Source of the DNA: Rhodospirillaceae bacterium
GTDB taxonomy: Bacteria; Pseudomonadota; Alphaproteobacteria; Rhodospirillales; Rhodospirillaceae
DNA length: 35,337 nucleotides
Assembly: GCA_029245025.1 (NCBI GenBank)
Contig: JAQWQC010000018.1
Span: 1 to 35,337, forward strand
Reading direction: 5' to 3'
Shown here: positions 1-8,866 of the stretch, in pieces
Numbering within the stretch: position 1 is the first letter of the stretch
Layout of the letters: each line of letters begins with the position of its first letter
Translations under genes and position numbers: made by a program
Notes under the pieces: model-generated
The model's database searches: none
The model's input: only the letters and a program-made list of their open reading frames with translations
What the model was told of the DNA's origin: nothing

Positions 1-1371
1 CCCGTGTCCGAAGAGGTCGTGTTTCAAGTGGCCGAGGCTTTAGAGGCCGATGTCGATGCCGCTGTCGATGCAGCCCGCACCGCCTTCGATGACGGACCGT
101 GGCCGCGCATGACACCGCAAGACCGTGCCAAGCACTTAGAAGAGTTCGCCCGTGTATTGCGCACGCGTGCCGCTGACTTTGCCGTGGCGTGGACGGAATC
201 CGCCGGGGTCATCACGTCGATGGCCAATATGTCGCCAGAGTATTCCATCAGTGCGGTAGACCGGTCCGTCGACCAAGCCTCTAGTTTTGATTTCGTTGAA
301 TGGCACCCCGCGTCATCGGGCACTCATTTGCTCGTGCGTGAGCCCGTGGGTGTGGTGGCAACAATAGCGCCTTGGAATGCACCCCTTGCCACCATGCTCA
401 CAAAAATTGCGCCAGCCTTGCTGGCCGGCTGCTCCGTCATCATGAAACCAGCGCCCCAGACCCCAATTGAAGCCTATATCATCGCCGAATGCGCAGACGA
501 GGCAGACCTGCCCCCAGGGGTGCTCAACCTGATCACCGCAGAGCGCGACGCCTCGGATCATCTCGTCCGCCACCCCGACGTTGATAAAGTCAGTTTCACC
601 GGCAGCGTGGCGACCGGCCAACGCATTGCCTCAGTTTGTGGTGAGCGCATTGCTCGTGTGACGCTAGAACTGGGTGGCAAGTCAGCAGCCATCATTCTTG
701 ATGACTATGATCTTGAAGCAGCGGCAAAAAGTTTGGTGGGCGGGATCTGCGTCCTTAGTGGCCAGAACTGCGCTGGCCTCACCCGCATCATTGTCTCGCG
801 CGATCGCCATGACGCCTTGGTTGAGCACTTGGTCAAAGAAATGGAGACGGTAACCGTTGGCGACCCCTATGATCCGGAGGTCAAGTTGGGTCCCCTCACC
901 ATGAAACAACAATTGGAAAAAGTGGAAAGCTACATCGCCAAGGGTGTGGCCGAAGGCGCAACACTAGCCACCGGTGGAAAGCGGCCCGCTGGGATTGACA
1001 GTGGTTACTATTTTGAACCAACCCTATTCACCAACGTGGACAACAGCATGACCATTGCCCAAGAGGAAATTTTTGGGCCGGTGCTATGTGTTATTCCATG
1101 CGACAGAGAAGAAGATGCCATTCGCATCGCCAACGACTCTCCCTACGGACTGGCGGGCGCGGTTTACACCAACGACGCGGACAAAACGTATCGGATCGCC
1201 CGTCAACTGCGAACGGGAACGGTTGGCCAAAGCGCGCCGTCCGCAACGTTTGCCGTCGCCTTCGGTGGGTTTAAGCAGTCCGGTCTGGGCCGCGAAGGCG
1301 GCGTCGAGGGACTACGCCCCTATCTGGAAGCCAAGACGGTGATGCTAAAAGGGGAGCCTAGTCAGCTGTAG
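1..1371 (+). CDS. NAD(P)-dependent aldehyde dehydrogenase, 5' end outside window
   Basis: Oxidises an aldehyde to the acid (or acyl-CoA) with NAD(P)+ in the cytoplasm; the substrate cannot be told from sequence. Counting from the GTG at base 4, the family hallmarks are all present: the PWN motif with the active-site Asn at about residue 125, KPAPQTP of the cofactor fold, FTGSVATG at about 198, the general-base Glu in LELGGKS (about 222) and the catalytic Cys in GQNCAG (about 256), then EEIFGPV and the C-terminal oligomerisation strand. About 455 residues are visible, while the family is usually 475-500. The reading frame is open from base 1, and the first visible residues align to the segment just before the usual ADVDAAV motif. 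The GTG at base 4 is therefore probably internal and the true start lies upstream of the window. The gene ends with TAG and overlaps the 3' end of a decayed acetyltransferase by about 10 bp, tail to tail. Family call is sure; substrate unknown. Confidence 0.93.
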   Translation, partial: PVSEEVVFQVAEALEADVDAAVDAARTAFDDGPWPRMTPQDRAKHLEEFARVLRTRAADFAVAWTESAGVITSMANMSPEYSISAVDRSVDQASSFDFVEWHPASSGTHLLVREPVGVVATIAPWNAPLATMLTKIAPALLAGCSVIMKPAPQTPIEAYIIAECADEADLPPGVLNLITAERDASDHLVRHPDVDKVSFTGSVATGQRIASVCGERIARVTLELGGKSAAIILDDYDLEAAAKSLVGGICVLSGQNCAGLTRIIVSRDRHDALVEHLVKEMETVTVGDPYDPEVKLGPLTMKQQLEKVESYIAKGVAEGATLATGGKRPAGIDSGYYFEPTLFTNVDNSMTIAQEEIFGPVLCVIPCDREEDAIRIANDSPYGLAGAVYTNDADKTYRIARQLRTGTVGQSAPSATFAVAFGGFKQSGLGREGGVEGLRPYLEAKTVMLKGEPSQL

Positions 1372-2038
1372 GCCCTCACTTCCGCTAGCGTTCGAATCTG
1401 AGTCCCATCGGCGTCGAAATTCTGCGGTGCGAGCCAAGCATCTAACGCAGCGGAAATAGACGGCCACTCCGTATCGGTGATCGATAGCCAGGCTATGTCG
1501 CGGTTACAGCACTTTTGCACCGAGTCATTGCGGAAGGTGCCTTCGTAGGTGAAGCCAAAACGTTTTGCGGCCCGCATAGAGGCGGCATTCTTGTCGTCGC
1601 ACTTCCACTCGTAGTGACGATATCCGAGATCATCGAACACATGCCGGGCCATCTACAACAGACCTTCGGTTGCTTTGGGTGTGCGTTGTAAGGCGTACCC
1701 GCACACGACACAGCCAATCTCCGCGCTGCCGTGGGGCTCGCGGATGCGCATAAAGCTGAACATACCGAGAATTGAGTCAGACCTCACATCACGAATGACC
1801 ATGGTTTCCCAGCCATTTGCCGCACGGGTTTTTCGAAGATTTCACGAAACGTCGTCGGGTCTACGTAAGGTCCGACAGAGACATGATCCCACAGCCGTGC
1901 ATTTTCTTTACCGCCAACAACGGCGAAGAACCCTTGCTCGTGAGCCACCCATTCCAAGGGCTCCAGGCGCATAGTCGTGCCGGTGAGGATGACACCGCCC
2001 GGCCGTGGCCGCGGAGTCTAGGTGGAGAGATCAGTCAT
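1362..2038 (-). pseudogene. Decayed GNAT acetyltransferase (RimJ/RimL type)
   Basis: Three pieces in the expected order make up one RimJ/RimL-like N-acetyltransferase of about 220 residues. From the ATG at 2038 the frame reads MTDLST and meets TAG at 2020-2018. It continues as a typical N-terminus (RLEPLEWVAHEQ, then GPYVDPTTF) to a run of five T on the plus strand at 1829-1833, where one missing base shifts the frame. In the shifted frame NGWETMVIRDV, SFMRIREP and ALQRTPKATEG follow, then a second TAG at 1655-1653. The rest (ARHVFDDLGYRHYEWKCD, RFGFTYEGTFR, CNRDIAWLSI, WPSISAALDAWL) is the conserved acetyl-CoA-binding and C-terminal part. Two ambers and one frameshift mean no full-length product. 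The Trp-to-amber reading of the first stop is inferred from the family pattern. A homopolymer sequencing error could explain the frameshift, but not both stops. Confidence 0.85.
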
Positions 2039-2211
2039 GAGAGGGATGTAGCGCAAAAACTACGATCCGTCTCCTGACTTACATAAAATAGCGCAAGTTC
2101 TAGTAACTGACAGGCCAACTCGAAGAATCGCAGGACCTTAAAGTTTTTGCCTTTTGCTGATGCGCGGCCTTACAGTTCATAGCAGTCGAACTGGATTGAG
2201 GAGCATTTCAA

Positions 2212-3174
2212 ATGGAACGCATACTTGATGTCGTAAGTCGCCGCAGGGCTATAGCGGGACTAGCCGTTGCCACCGCAACTGCAGCCACACCACGCCACGT
2301 GACAGCAGACGGTCATCTGACCGAGAACCACACTGATCAGATGGGTGGAATGAGCGACACATCCAAAGCCGTGCAGCGCGGGTACGCATCAGGGCCATTC
2401 GGCCAGATCCATTATCAGGACACTCTAGAAGGCGACATCCCCCTCATTCTCTGCCACCAGTCCCCCATGACCAGCCGCCAGTATGATCGCGTTTATGGTC
2501 CGTTGCGGGAGCGCGGTATCCGCGCCATTGGAATTGATACGCCGGGCTTCGGAATGTCCGACCCACCCCCAGGTCCACCAACCATTTCTGACTATGCGAC
2601 CTCCATACCGGTGGTTCTGGATCACTTAGGCCTTGAGTCCGCGCACCTCTGTGGACATCACACCGGAACCAAGGTTGTGACAGAGGCGGCCATCGCATAC
2701 GCGGAAAGGGTTCAATCCCTCGTGCTTTGCAGCCCGGCTCCAATGACCCTGGAAGAGCAACAGGTGTACATTGATTCGTCTCTGGCACGCGAAAAAGCAT
2801 TCACCGGCAAAAAAGATGGGTCACATTTAGCAGACTTGTATACGCAACGGGTGCGCTGGGTTGAGAACCAACCTGACGGTCTTAATTTGTGCACGGGATA
2901 CGTTATTCAAGCCCTAATGGGGCTCAGCCCGTTTTGGTACGGGCATCATGCGGCTTTTCATTATGACGCAGGCGCCGGGATGGCACAGGTGACGCAGCCT
3001 GTCCTGGTTTTCACCAATACTGGCGACACGCTATACGAAATGGCTGGACGGACCATGGAGATGTTCCCGCATTTCACCTATGCAGAATTAATTGGCGGCA
3101 GCGCCTACATCACCGACGAAATGCCCGTGGAGTGGTCTGACGAGGTTGCGAACTATCTTAAGTCGCTGACCTGA
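2212..3174 (+). CDS. Tat-exported alpha/beta-hydrolase-fold protein without a canonical triad
   Basis: A 320-residue alpha/beta hydrolase-fold protein. The N-terminus carries a twin-arginine signal (SRRRAIAGLAVA, about residues 9-20), so a periplasmic location is likely. From about residue 55 the fold is clear: a GFGQIHY-like first strand, the oxyanion segment LCHQSP (80-85), IGIDTPGFGMSDPP, and the elbow LCGHHTG at 147-152. In active hydrolases this elbow is G-x-Ser/Cys/Asp-x-G; here the nucleophile position is His150. The acid Asp is present (NTGDTLYE, Asp272), but the usual catalytic His near the C-terminus is replaced in GGSAYITDE (about 298). The protein is either a pseudoenzyme or uses a different mechanism. 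A GAGGAG ribosome-binding site at 2198-2203, eight bases before the ATG, fixes the start. It faces the molybdopterin oxidoreductase gene tail to tail with 24 bp between. Fold sure, activity unknown. Confidence 0.85.
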   Translation: MERILDVVSRRRAIAGLAVATATAATPRHVTADGHLTENHTDQMGGMSDTSKAVQRGYASGPFGQIHYQDTLEGDIPLILCHQSPMTSRQYDRVYGPLRERGIRAIGIDTPGFGMSDPPPGPPTISDYATSIPVVLDHLGLESAHLCGHHTGTKVVTEAAIAYAERVQSLVLCSPAPMTLEEQQVYIDSSLAREKAFTGKKDGSHLADLYTQRVRWVENQPDGLNLCTGYVIQALMGLSPFWYGHHAAFHYDAGAGMAQVTQPVLVFTNTGDTLYEMAGRTMEMFPHFTYAELIGGSAYITDEMPVEWSDEVANYLKSLT

Positions 3175-3198
3175 TGGCCTCGCAAGGCAGACTAGCGA

Positions 3199-5502
3199 TT
3201 AAACACTGACCAGTCCGGATATCGAGATCGGCAATGAGCGGATCCGCTGACCAGTGGCATTGTAGATCGCACTGGTCAAGGCCGGGGCAACGCACGGCAC
3301 ACCCACCTCGCCCATGCCGCCGGGGTGTCCGCCCTGGGCGAAGATATGAGTTTCGATCTCCGGCACCTCAGCCATGGTCATCATGCGGTAGCTGTCGAAG
3401 TTGGACTGCACCACTGCGCCGTCTTCCACATCGATCTGGCCGTATAGTGCGGCGGACAAGGCATCAATAACCGAGCCTTCGATTTGGGCTTCGATGATGT
3501 TGGGGTTCACAACGGTATGCGGATCAACCAGCGTAACCACGCGATCAACCTTCAAATCGCCATTAGCGGCCACGGTCACCTCAACGATCTGCCCGACCGT
3601 GGATCCAAAGGCCTCAACAAAGGCGATACCCTTACCCCGACGTGACCCTTCGGGCCCCTCGGCCAGGGGTTTGTCCCAATCGCCTCTCTTGGCGAGTTCA
3701 TCCAAGGCGGCGACAAAATCTGGTTTATGAGACAAAAGCTCGCGACGGAACGCGACGGGGTCTTTCCCGGCGGCCTCGGCGACTTCATCCATAAAGGCTT
3801 CCTGATAAAACGCATTGTGTGAGTTGGTCACACTGCGCCAGTTGCCATTAGGTACCGGGTTGTCTTGGGCGTTCAGCGCCAAGCGAATGGATGGGAATTC
3901 ATACGGTGAGTCGCTCATCGGCATAACCATGCTGATGTCGTCTTTGGCCTCGAACATAACAAAGGTGCCGTTGCGGGTATTGAAGTCCGCACTCACGGGC
4001 TTGCCAACGATGACAAAATCCAGCGCCGTCAGATTGCCGTCGTCATCAAGACCTGCACGGAATCGAGATGCGGTCGCCGGACGATAAGTGTCCTGCTGGA
4101 CATCTTCTTCACGGCTCCATGTGAGCTTCACAGGCGTGCCGGGCAATGCCTTGGCGATAGCCGTGGCTTGGCGGACAAAATCCATATCAGCGCGGCGACC
4201 AAAGCCTCCCCCCATCAGGGTAGCATGGACGGTGACATTTTCTTTTTTGACTTCGGCGATCCGCGCGGCTTGGCTGGCGCTCTGGCCGATGGATTGACTG
4301 GGCGACCACACAGTAATTTTCGCGTCTTCAGGGTCATCAGTGACCGACTCTTCATAGAGCGCTGTACAACCCATGGGTTCCATACAGACGTGGGCCAAAT
4401 ATGGTGTTTCGTAAACCGCCTCTACGGTTTGGGTGGCGCGGTCCCAATCGGCCGCAAAGGTCTCGTCCTCGTTCAGGACATTGACCTCTGCCGCGTCAAA
4501 CAAGGAGGTGTAGTTTGGCAGTGCCGCGCTGGTGCTGAAGGGCGTGCCTTCGGGAATCTTCCAAGTGACGTCCATCTCATTGAGAGCCTGCTGAGCGGCC
4601 CAGGTGGTTTCCGCCACAACAGCGACAGCGTTCTCGAGTACGGGCACGACGGCGATCACCCCGTCGCGGGCCATCGCTGAGTCTACATCGTAGGTATCCA
4701 ATTTGCCGCCAAAGACAGGGCTATGACGAATGGCCGCATCAAGCATCCCTGGCATCGTGACATCAATGCCATAGACAGCAGAGCCGTCGCTCTTTTCTGG
4801 CGTATCCAAGCGGTTAACCCAATGCTCGAGAATGTTGAATTCGTCGGGATCTTTGACCGGGTTATCTTCTGGCGGCGCAATGGCTGCGGCAGCTTCGGCC
4901 AGGTCGCCGTAGGTCAAGGAGCGACCAGACGCGGCGTGAATGACTTTACTATTCTCGGTGGTGAGTTCGCTTTCAGGAACATCCAATTCGGTAGCCGCGG
5001 CCTGTATCAGCATGGCCCGCGTGGCCGACCCGACTGTGCGGAGATAATTATAGTTGCCGAGAATGGAACTCGACCCACCGGTGATAATCAGCCCGATCAG
5101 TGGCGTCACCTTGTACAAGGCATTCCGGGTGAAGTCGGCCAGCGCACCGGGGTCCATAAACAACAGAGGGATCGCTTCCGCGACCACGTATGAGCCGTAG
5201 TCTTTATCGAGCGGGGACAATTCATATCTGACGTCGTTCCAATCGGCGTCCAGTTCTTCGGCCACCAACATGGGCAGAGCGGTTGTCACGCCCTGGCCCA
5301 ATTCCGCCTGCGGTACGGCAACGGTGATGGTGCCGCTAGGGCTGATTTTCACATAGGCATGAAGAACGGCATCGTCTGGCGTGGAAGCCCCAAATTTAGG
5401 CTTAGAATCTCCGTCTTTCAGGCTCTCTAAGCCATAGGCAACAGCGAGGCCCCCACCAGCTGCGAGTCCAGAGACGATAAGGCCGCGACGAGACAATTTC
5501 AT
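3199..5502 (-). CDS. Molybdopterin-binding oxidoreductase large subunit (xanthine dehydrogenase / IorB family)
   Basis: A 767-residue catalytic subunit of the xanthine oxidase family, closest in layout to isoquinoline 1-oxidoreductase beta (IorB) and membrane-associated aldehyde dehydrogenase large subunits. These hydroxylate N-heterocycles or oxidise aldehydes using molybdopterin cytosine dinucleotide. It starts with a Tat signal (KLSRRGLIVSGLAAGGG, residues 2-18), as expected for a periplasmic protein exported with its cofactor. Visible marks are the PQAELGQG segment near residue 65, the MGGGFGRR cofactor-binding stretch in the middle, and the active-site Glu in GGMGEVGVP at about residue 732. 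Such proteins need a small [2Fe-2S] subunit (IorA), often encoded next door, and a cytochrome acceptor. Neither is in the window. It lies 150 bp downstream of the MFS transporter gene on the same strand and may share its transcript. Family sure, substrate unknown. Confidence 0.9.
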   Translation of the reverse strand: MKLSRRGLIVSGLAAGGGLAVAYGLESLKDGDSKPKFGASTPDDAVLHAYVKISPSGTITVAVPQAELGQGVTTALPMLVAEELDADWNDVRYELSPLDKDYGSYVVAEAIPLLFMDPGALADFTRNALYKVTPLIGLIITGGSSSILGNYNYLRTVGSATRAMLIQAAATELDVPESELTTENSKVIHAASGRSLTYGDLAEAAAAIAPPEDNPVKDPDEFNILEHWVNRLDTPEKSDGSAVYGIDVTMPGMLDAAIRHSPVFGGKLDTYDVDSAMARDGVIAVVPVLENAVAVVAETTWAAQQALNEMDVTWKIPEGTPFSTSAALPNYTSLFDAAEVNVLNEDETFAADWDRATQTVEAVYETPYLAHVCMEPMGCTALYEESVTDDPEDAKITVWSPSQSIGQSASQAARIAEVKKENVTVHATLMGGGFGRRADMDFVRQATAIAKALPGTPVKLTWSREEDVQQDTYRPATASRFRAGLDDDGNLTALDFVIVGKPVSADFNTRNGTFVMFEAKDDISMVMPMSDSPYEFPSIRLALNAQDNPVPNGNWRSVTNSHNAFYQEAFMDEVAEAAGKDPVAFRRELLSHKPDFVAALDELAKRGDWDKPLAEGPEGSRRGKGIAFVEAFGSTVGQIVEVTVAANGDLKVDRVVTLVDPHTVVNPNIIEAQIEGSVIDALSAALYGQIDVEDGAVVQSNFDSYRMMTMAEVPEIETHIFAQGGHPGGMGEVGVPCVAPALTSAIYNATGQRIRSLPISISGLVSV

Positions 5503-5652
5503 GGTTAGATCCCCGTAAATGCGAGTAGTCCGTTATTTAGGCATATCGGTAGTGGGGGCGGAAAAAACAAGCAACACAAAACCAGGTGACCCGTGCATTC
5601 CATGTTCAGAAAAGTGCCGTTTTCTTGCCAAATCTCTACATTTTTTGAGAAT

Positions 5653-7014
5653 TTATTCCGCCGCAGTAGGCTGGGCGACGTGTTGTGATCCGGTCCTCAG
5701 ACGTACAATGAGAGCGCCAAGGGCAACCAGTGCGTTCAGGCTGGCCATATAGAGAAACGGCGTTTGATAGGTAAAACCATCAAACAGCATCCCGCAGACC
5801 TTGGAATGGATGAGTACACCGAGGGCGCCACAGAAGCCCATCATGCCAAAGACAGCACCGCGCCGCTTACCGGTGGCTTCCTGACCAACCAGCGCAGGGC
5901 CAGACACCAAAATGCAGGCCTCCCCTGCTCCGGCGAGAATAGCGACAGGAAAAATAAAGGGAGAGGTGTAGGGGTCTCCTGCAATTCCCAACACACAGTA
6001 GCCGACCGCGGCGATGCCCATGGACAATGACAGAACTGTGACACGATCAAAGCGGTCAACTAGAAATCCCATCACCGGCATGAACAACAGCATGGCTGTT
6101 TGCGAGACGGCAAAGATACGACCCGCTGTTTTCGTTGCATCAGTCGTTTCCATACCGGCGTCGGTGCCAACGGCGACAATCCACAGCGTCAGGAAGGTCG
6201 TCATGACAATAAGATCACCACGCGATACGAAATACGCAAACCCAGCAATACTCAAACGCGGGTTGTCTTTGGTTTCTTCAAAGCCGTTTTTTAAATTGAC
6301 GCGAAAAGGGTCTTTCTCTTCCGTCTTCTCAGGTCGGCCGTCTTTCAAACCAGCCAATGTAACAAGAGCTGCTGCGGTCGCGATGGCGGCGATCACCCAG
6401 AACGCATAAGTACCAGCTGTCACCGCATCGAAACCGCGATCGGCAAACAAACCCGGCAACAAGGAGAAGCCAATTGCCGCGACCAACACAACGCCAACTC
6501 CGGTGATAAATCCATTGATGCTGATGATTTTTCCGCGTGAGGCGTTCTGCGGATAGTCCGCCATTACCGTGCCCAGCATCAGCGTTCCGGTAGCAAAGCC
6601 CGCGCCCATAAGAATACGCCCGAGCATAAACATTTCAGGCGTGCGAGCCGCGGGAAGAAGGATGCAGGCGATCGCCACCAATACGAAGGCACCGGTCCAC
6701 AAATAGACGCGACCGACTTTGTCGGACAACGCTCCGAGGGGAATCACCAGAGCGATGGCTATAATTTCGATATACACAGTCAGAGTGCCGATGAAATTGC
6801 CCTGCTCCGAGGTCGGCATTTTGATGTGTTCGTTGAGCAAATAAGGTGTGAGGACACCAATCCCGGTGACAAAGATGATGGTCATCATCCCTGCGAAAAA
6901 GAGAGTCAGAACATTGACGGGTCCAATGCCTGGTGTCAGCCAAATCGGGCCGATACGGCGCTGGCTGCGATCAATCACGAAATTCGGTCGTCCTGCGCTG
7001 GTTCGATCTGACAT
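5653..7014 (-). CDS. MFS transporter
   Basis: A 453-residue major facilitator superfamily protein with about twelve hydrophobic segments. The MFS signature between TM2 and TM3 reads GALSDKVGRVYL, and a related motif, GFLVDRFDR, occurs at the matching place in the second half, as expected from the family's internal repeat. A longer charged loop (DGRPEKTEEKDPF) separates the two six-helix halves. It acts in the inner membrane; direction and substrate cannot be deduced. It is divergent from a dienelactone-hydrolase gene (about 160 bp between starts) and lies upstream of the molybdopterin oxidoreductase gene on the same strand, so import or export of that enzyme's substrate or product is a reasonable guess. 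Family sure, function open. Confidence 0.9.
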   Translation of the reverse strand: MSDRTSAGRPNFVIDRSQRRIGPIWLTPGIGPVNVLTLFFAGMMTIIFVTGIGVLTPYLLNEHIKMPTSEQGNFIGTLTVYIEIIAIALVIPLGALSDKVGRVYLWTGAFVLVAIACILLPAARTPEMFMLGRILMGAGFATGTLMLGTVMADYPQNASRGKIISINGFITGVGVVLVAAIGFSLLPGLFADRGFDAVTAGTYAFWVIAAIATAAALVTLAGLKDGRPEKTEEKDPFRVNLKNGFEETKDNPRLSIAGFAYFVSRGDLIVMTTFLTLWIVAVGTDAGMETTDATKTAGRIFAVSQTAMLLFMPVMGFLVDRFDRVTVLSLSMGIAAVGYCVLGIAGDPYTSPFIFPVAILAGAGEACILVSGPALVGQEATGKRRGAVFGMMGFCGALGVLIHSKVCGMLFDGFTYQTPFLYMASLNALVALGALIVRLRTGSQHVAQPTAAE

Positions 7015-7173
7015 TCCTAAGAATCCCCATTCTGTCTTCTGGCATCTTAGGGGGCCTTTAACCGGGTAGCGAGAGGTCGAACGGCTATCGAGACCCTCAT
7101 GACAGGAGCATGATCAGCGGGTTAAGCTGGACTATTGAGAACGTGCCGCCACAAAACCAGGGAGTTAAAGATT

Positions 7174-8052
7174 ATGGCCAATGACGCATTTGACTTGGAT
7201 TGTGATGATAAGTGCTTCACATCCGCACCGCTTTCACGTCGCACCTTTGGTGCGGCTTCAGTCGCGGCGGCAAGCTTAGCCGGGCTAAAAGCCGCGACCG
7301 CCCAAGGTATGGACGTTACAGAAACTGAGATCGATATCGAAACTCCAGACGGCACCTGTGACGCTGTGTTTTTCCACCCAACAGAAGGTAAACACCCAGG
7401 CGTCTTGATGTGGACCGACATCATGGGCCTGCGCCCAGTGTTTTATGACATTGGTCGGCGCCTAGCTTCGCAAGGCTACGCGGTTCTCGCTCCTAATCCG
7501 TTTTATCGCGATGGCCGCGCACCCCTGCCCGGCCCTGATTTTAATTTCTTTACTGACCGAGAGGTCGCCATGAAGCTGATGGGCAACCTAGTTGCACCTG
7601 GTGCGGCAGAACGGGATGCTGCAGCTTTCGTGGCCTGGCTCGACGCGCAAGACCAGGTCGATTTAAATTCCAAGATGGGGACGACCGGTTATTGCATGGG
7701 TGGTCCACTGACCATGCGCACCGCGGGATTGTTGCCGGACCGCATTGGCGCCGCAGGGTCCTTCCACGGCGGCGGTCTTGTGACTGACAGAGAAGATAGC
7801 CCGCACCTGCTCATTCCAAGAATGAAAGTGCATTATCATATTGGTGTGGCCGACAACGACGATAAGAAGGAACCTGAAGTTAAAAACATTTTACGTGCGG
7901 CCTTTGATGCGGCCAATGTTCCCGCGACCATCAAGGTCTACGAAGGCGCAGACCATGGATGGTGTGTGCCGACCAGCTCGGTCCATAACGAAGCTCAGGC
8001 AGAAGTGGCTTGGGCCGCACTGCTAGACACCTTTAAGGCTGGTTTGTCGTAG
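7174..8052 (+). CDS. Tat-exported dienelactone hydrolase family protein
   Basis: A 292-residue dienelactone-hydrolase-type alpha/beta hydrolase. The Cys-Asp-His triad is visible: nucleophile Cys in TTGYCMGGPL, Asp in the GVADNDDK segment, and His in YEGADHGWC. After a 20-residue leader comes a Tat motif, LSRRTFGAASVAA, with an Ala-rich hydrophobic stretch and a probable cleavage site near ATAQG, so export to the periplasm is likely; classic catabolic dienelactone hydrolases are cytoplasmic. The ATG at 7174 has AGGGAG at 7159-7164, nine bases upstream; a TTG 39 bases earlier in frame is less likely because it has no such site. It is divergent from the MFS gene and ends at a strong hairpin shared with rpsD. 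The substrate is unknown: esters, lactones or carboxymethyl compounds are all possible. Confidence 0.88.
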   Translation: MANDAFDLDCDDKCFTSAPLSRRTFGAASVAAASLAGLKAATAQGMDVTETEIDIETPDGTCDAVFFHPTEGKHPGVLMWTDIMGLRPVFYDIGRRLASQGYAVLAPNPFYRDGRAPLPGPDFNFFTDREVAMKLMGNLVAPGAAERDAAAFVAWLDAQDQVDLNSKMGTTGYCMGGPLTMRTAGLLPDRIGAAGSFHGGGLVTDREDSPHLLIPRMKVHYHIGVADNDDKKEPEVKNILRAAFDAANVPATIKVYEGADHGWCVPTSSVHNEAQAEVAWAALLDTFKAGLS

Positions 8053-8080
8053 AACCAGCTACATCCCTTTAAGGCAAACA

Positions 8081-8108
8081 AAAAGGCCTCGCACAAGCGA
8101 GGCCTTTT
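8081..8108. terminator. Bidirectional intrinsic terminator between the dienelactone hydrolase gene and rpsD
   Basis: A perfect 12-bp stem (AAAAGGCCTCGC at 8081-8092 pairing with 8097-8108) with an ACAA loop. The outer A/T pairs give a U-rich tail on either strand, so it can end transcription of both convergent genes. Confidence 0.88.
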
Positions 8109-8133
8109 AAAATTCCCATAACGGTGACGGCCG

Positions 8134-8164
8134 CCACAAGAATTTATGTTCAAAATTCTTGTGG
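8134..8164 (-). terminator. Stem-loop directly after the rpsD stop codon
   Basis: CCACAAGAATTT at 8134-8145 pairs perfectly with 8153-8164 around a 7-base loop, ending two bases from the rpsD stop. There is no U-tract on the rpsD side. It may stabilise the mRNA 3' end or act together with the terminator at 8081-8108. Confidence 0.55.
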
Positions 8165-8165
8165 T

Positions 8166-8780
8166 TTAGCGTGAGTAAAACTCAACAACGAGGTTCGGCT
8201 CCATCTGTACCGGATAGGGTACATCAGCCAACTGAGGAATACGGGTCAAGCTGCCTCGGCCCATGTTGTGATCAACTTCAATATAGTCGGGCACATCACG
8301 CTCCGGTGAATCCATCGCGTCGAGGATCAGACCCATGGCCTTCGCCTTGTCACGCAACTCTACCTTATCGCCGGTCTTAACCATATAGGACGGGATCGTC
8401 ACTTTGACGCCATTGACCTTGATATGACCGTGGGACACGACCTGGCGCGCGGCAAACACAGTTGGGACAAATTTCATGCGGTAGATAACGGCATCGAGGC
8501 GACATTCGAGAATGCCGATTAGATTTTCCGAGGTATCGCCGGTTCGACGCACAGCTTCTTTGTAATACCGCAGGAACTGTTTCTCGGAGATGTTGCCGTA
8601 GTAGCCCTTGAGCTTTTGCTTCGCCATCAGCTGGATACCGTAATCGGACGGTTTCCGGCGGCGTTGGCCGTGCTGGCCAGGGCCGTAATCTCGTTTATTG
8701 ACGGGGCTTTTGGCGCGGCCCCAAAGATTGACCCCCAAACGGCGGTCGATCTTGTGCTTTGAAGCAATTCGGTTAGTCAT
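8166..8780 (-). CDS. rpsD: 30S ribosomal protein S4
   Basis: A 204-residue S4, which nucleates 30S assembly by binding 16S rRNA. The N-terminal part ([20 protein letters not shown], then [17 protein letters not shown]) is the alphaproteobacterial form without the zinc-binding cysteines. [10 protein letters not shown] follows, and then the S4 RNA-binding domain (about residues 94-155: [27 protein letters not shown]). Full length and intact. It stands alone on its strand, 266 bp downstream of trmJ, in a long 5' region that holds a hairpin and may carry its own promoter. This is the best taxonomic marker in the window. Confidence 0.98.
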   Translation of the reverse strand: MTNRIASKHKIDRRLGVNLWGRAKSPVNKRDYGPGQHGQRRRKPSDYGIQLMAKQKLKGYYGNISEKQFLRYYKEAVRRTGDTSENLIGILECRLDAVIYRMKFVPTVFAARQVVSHGHIKVNGVKVTIPSYMVKTGDKVELRDKAKAMGLILDAMDSPERDVPDYIEVDHNMGRGSLTRIPQLADVPYPVQMEPNLVVEFYSR

Positions 8781-8866
8781 TATGTAACGCCTTGTTTCTT
8801 TAGTGTTTTTGTCCCGGTAGTCTTACCACCCGACCCGTCAGGTCGCCAGAAAGCGGGGCGATGCAC

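Noticed and set aside
4168-4680. Long plus-strand open frame (170 codons) across the IorB gene
   Set aside because: Antisense to a gene with clear catalytic motifs; no family features or ribosome-binding site; typical of high-G+C coding regions.
7135-7173. TTG start for the dienelactone hydrolase, 13 codons upstream
   Set aside because: No ribosome-binding site, and the ATG at 7174 has AGGGAG at good spacing.
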